From: JARRLC01 sp050290865
Lineage (GTDB): Bacteria > Pseudomonadota > Alphaproteobacteria > Rhizobiales > Rhodomicrobiaceae
DNA length: 64,000 nt
Direction: 5' to 3'
Assembly: GCA_050290865.1 (NCBI GenBank)
Contig: JBNKIW010000003.1
Location: forward strand, 171,355 to 235,354
Of the stretch, positions 63,701-64,000 are shown piece by piece. Numbering within the stretch: the first letter of the stretch is position 1; every line of letters begins with the position of its first letter. Position numbers and translations under genes: made by a program. The notes beneath the pieces are model-generated. The model saw only the letters and a program-made list of their open reading frames with translations, did not search any database and was not told the origin of the DNA.

Positions 63701-63787
63701 TTGATGACGATCTATACGACGCCGGTCATCTATCTGTGGCTTGACAAGCTGCGCCGGCGGAAACGCCGCGAACCGCTGCCAGCCTAG
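60710..63787 (+). CDS. RND multidrug efflux permease (MdtC-like)
   Basis: 1025-residue RND pump, distinct from its neighbour but of the same group. D401-D402 lie in GFVVDDAIVVIEN; FIRRPIATVLLCAGLLF opens the protein and QLPKGMVPRGD marks the second half. Twelve membrane segments. Probably forms a mixed trimer with the preceding permease, as MdtB and MdtC do. The stop codon TAG (63785-63787) is part of a CTAG at which an IS630-type left end appears to begin, so the original C-terminus may have been a few residues different. Length is normal. Confidence 0.95.
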   Translation: MNISAPFIRRPIATVLLCAGLLFAGVIAFFRLPVASLPHIEMPALRVSANQPGADPETMAATVAAPLERRIGEISGVSELVSSSRLGSTGITVLFDLDRNIEDAARDVQAAISAAQADLPGNLGRRPSLRKFNSNARPVMILAMTSPVREQTSIYDIADLTVGTRISRIDGVADVQIGGAQQPAVRVTVDPEALKARNIGLEDVRGAIAEANKVTPLGFFDGAEKSFTISTGGQLQTPADYAGIVLRNAGGTVLRLGDVAKVEESTSNRLSAGWFNKDPAVLLIIQKTAEANAVKTVDAIHALLPELRDYIPADVKIWVMADRTTTLRKSIEHFKLTFLASVVLVTLVVFVFVRRRVPTFAAMLAVPLSLAGTVILMWFSGFTLDNVSLLALTISVGFVVDDAIVVIENCYRNMERGMPPLQAALTGARQVGFTIVSISLSLVAAFIPLFFMGGVMGTVMQEFAWTLTFAILISAVISLTLTPMLCGRFMTALPRHGETRLDRIIEPALDSLARLYARTLEFALQHRWLMTAATFAALGLSVPLFMQLPKGMVPRGDANLVIGYTRAAPDISFDAIMALQKKVSAIALDDPDVASVGATVGGRSGFGSSNLGRFYMTLKPGRKATALKIIDRLRKKTKALKGVQVSMFPASEIPSGGHGGRSYYKVTLWGMDLKELDEWAPKVAERMKSVEGVRDVNTDREAGGPEARLIVDRQNAARLGVTMRAVDNALNNAFSQRQISTIYGQRNQYKVVLEANPDLQRDPGGLSRIAVTGRGGNEVPLASVARIEMASAPLRVNHQGQFPSITVSFNLKQGVTLDAALTGIFDAIEHLHLPEGVHIALSGDTRHQREQRTAQPLLILAALVTVYLVLGILYEDLAHPLTILSTLPSAAFGALMTLHATGTEFSLIALIGIILLIGIVKKNGIMLVDFALEAERKEGLSGADAIRRACADRFRPILMTSLAAMLCAVPLLVMAGPGSELRIPLGLTIIGGLMASQLMTIYTTPVIYLWLDKLRRRKRREPLPA

Positions 63788-64000
63788 TACCCGGCGTCAT
63801 TGGAGAGTGAGTCGTAGTTGCCACGTCTGCCGGGTAATCGTGAGCCCATCATTTTCCGGGCTTTGCCGCGACGGCGAAGCATGATTCAAGCTTGGGATGG
63901 CATACCGAGCAACTCCGATCCGGCTTGATCCGGAGACCCGCGCGACGCTCGAAGGCTGGGTGCGGGCATCGAAGAGCGAGCAGCGCATGGTCCGGCGCGC
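63784..64000 (+). mobile_element. IS630-family element, left part (continues beyond window)
   Basis: From CTAG at 63784 the RND coding frame ends and a non-coding lead of about 110 bases precedes a transposase start at 63897. TA or CTAG is the usual IS630 target, and the sequence begins TAGTACCCGGCGTC, a plausible terminal repeat. The right end and the matching repeat are outside, so the boundary is provisional. Confidence 0.6.
63897..64000 (+). CDS. IS630-family transposase (3' end cut by window)
   Basis: The visible 34 complete codons open MAYRATPIRLDPETRATLEG, continue with WVRASKSEQRMVRRA and then run out of the window. This matches the N-terminus of IS630-family transposases, in which TLExWVRAxxxxQRxVxRA precedes the helix-turn-helix. 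GCTTGGG lies before the ATG. The catalytic DDE domain would lie beyond the window, so integrity is unknown. Confidence 0.8.
   Translation, partial: MAYRATPIRLDPETRATLEGWVRASKSEQRMVRR

Overview
The window is a 64 kb, high-G+C chromosomal stretch of an alphaproteobacterium, most likely of the order Hyphomicrobiales. The evidence is a TrcR/DUF1013 gene, a TIGR02301 protein, the alphaproteobacterial form of HisRS in a hisS-hisZ-hisG operon, a DUF465 protein, an imuA-imuB-dnaE2 cassette behind a GAAC-N7-GAAC LexA box, a CpaA-type prepilin peptidase and a TTAA-N7-TTAA CtrA-like box. The genus is not fixed by anything I can see. Genes are dense and mostly housekeeping; I found no rRNA, tRNA or CRISPR array.

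Layout. 1-10 kb: a 5'-cut quinone oxidoreductase, trcR, the histidine genes (minus), a DUF465 protein, a Zn-protease/RimK fusion, and a secreted protein-bioN-bioY operon. 10-18 kb: LysE exporter, small conserved proteins, Nudix, TerB-like, SDR, amidotransferase, RidA, FemAB-like acyltransferase, a secreted protein and serA. 18-22 kb: ccmF-ccmG-ccmH-ccmI (minus) for cytochrome c maturation. 22.5-28.3 kb: SOS mutagenesis cassette imuA-imuB-dnaE2. 28-36 kb: radical SAM enzyme, prepilin peptidase, a Cys-motif protein, two dynamin-like GTPases separated by a pair of palindromic MITE-like elements, a membrane SDH-type protease and a small secreted Cys-rich protein. 36-39 kb: ABC-F, ndk, TerC. 40-48 kb: complete kdpFABCDE preceded by a 27-residue membrane microprotein. 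48-54 kb: lipid-kinase-like protein, Asp/Arg/Tyr-rich secreted protein, MoxR ATPase, an orphan truncated FlgE-like gene, dksA and a Ca2+/Na+ antiporter. 54-63.8 kb: a four-gene RND efflux operon (outer-membrane factor, adaptor, two different pumps), abutted by the left end of an IS630-family element that leaves the window.

The most unusual content lies in the non-coding and repeat layer. A composite palindromic element of about 180 bp lies between the two dynamin-like genes, and a decayed copy about 20 kb away forms the 3' end of the FlgE-like gene. A second dispersed repeat of about 150 bp sits downstream of trcR and again between imuB and dnaE2. imuA carries in-frame 39-bp tandem units containing a perfect hairpin. 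The dynamin-like pair (one full GTPase, one with P-loop but no DxxG) and the CtrA-boxed orphan hook-like gene are the best candidates for undescribed biology. All calls rest on reading the sequence and on family knowledge; no database search was run.
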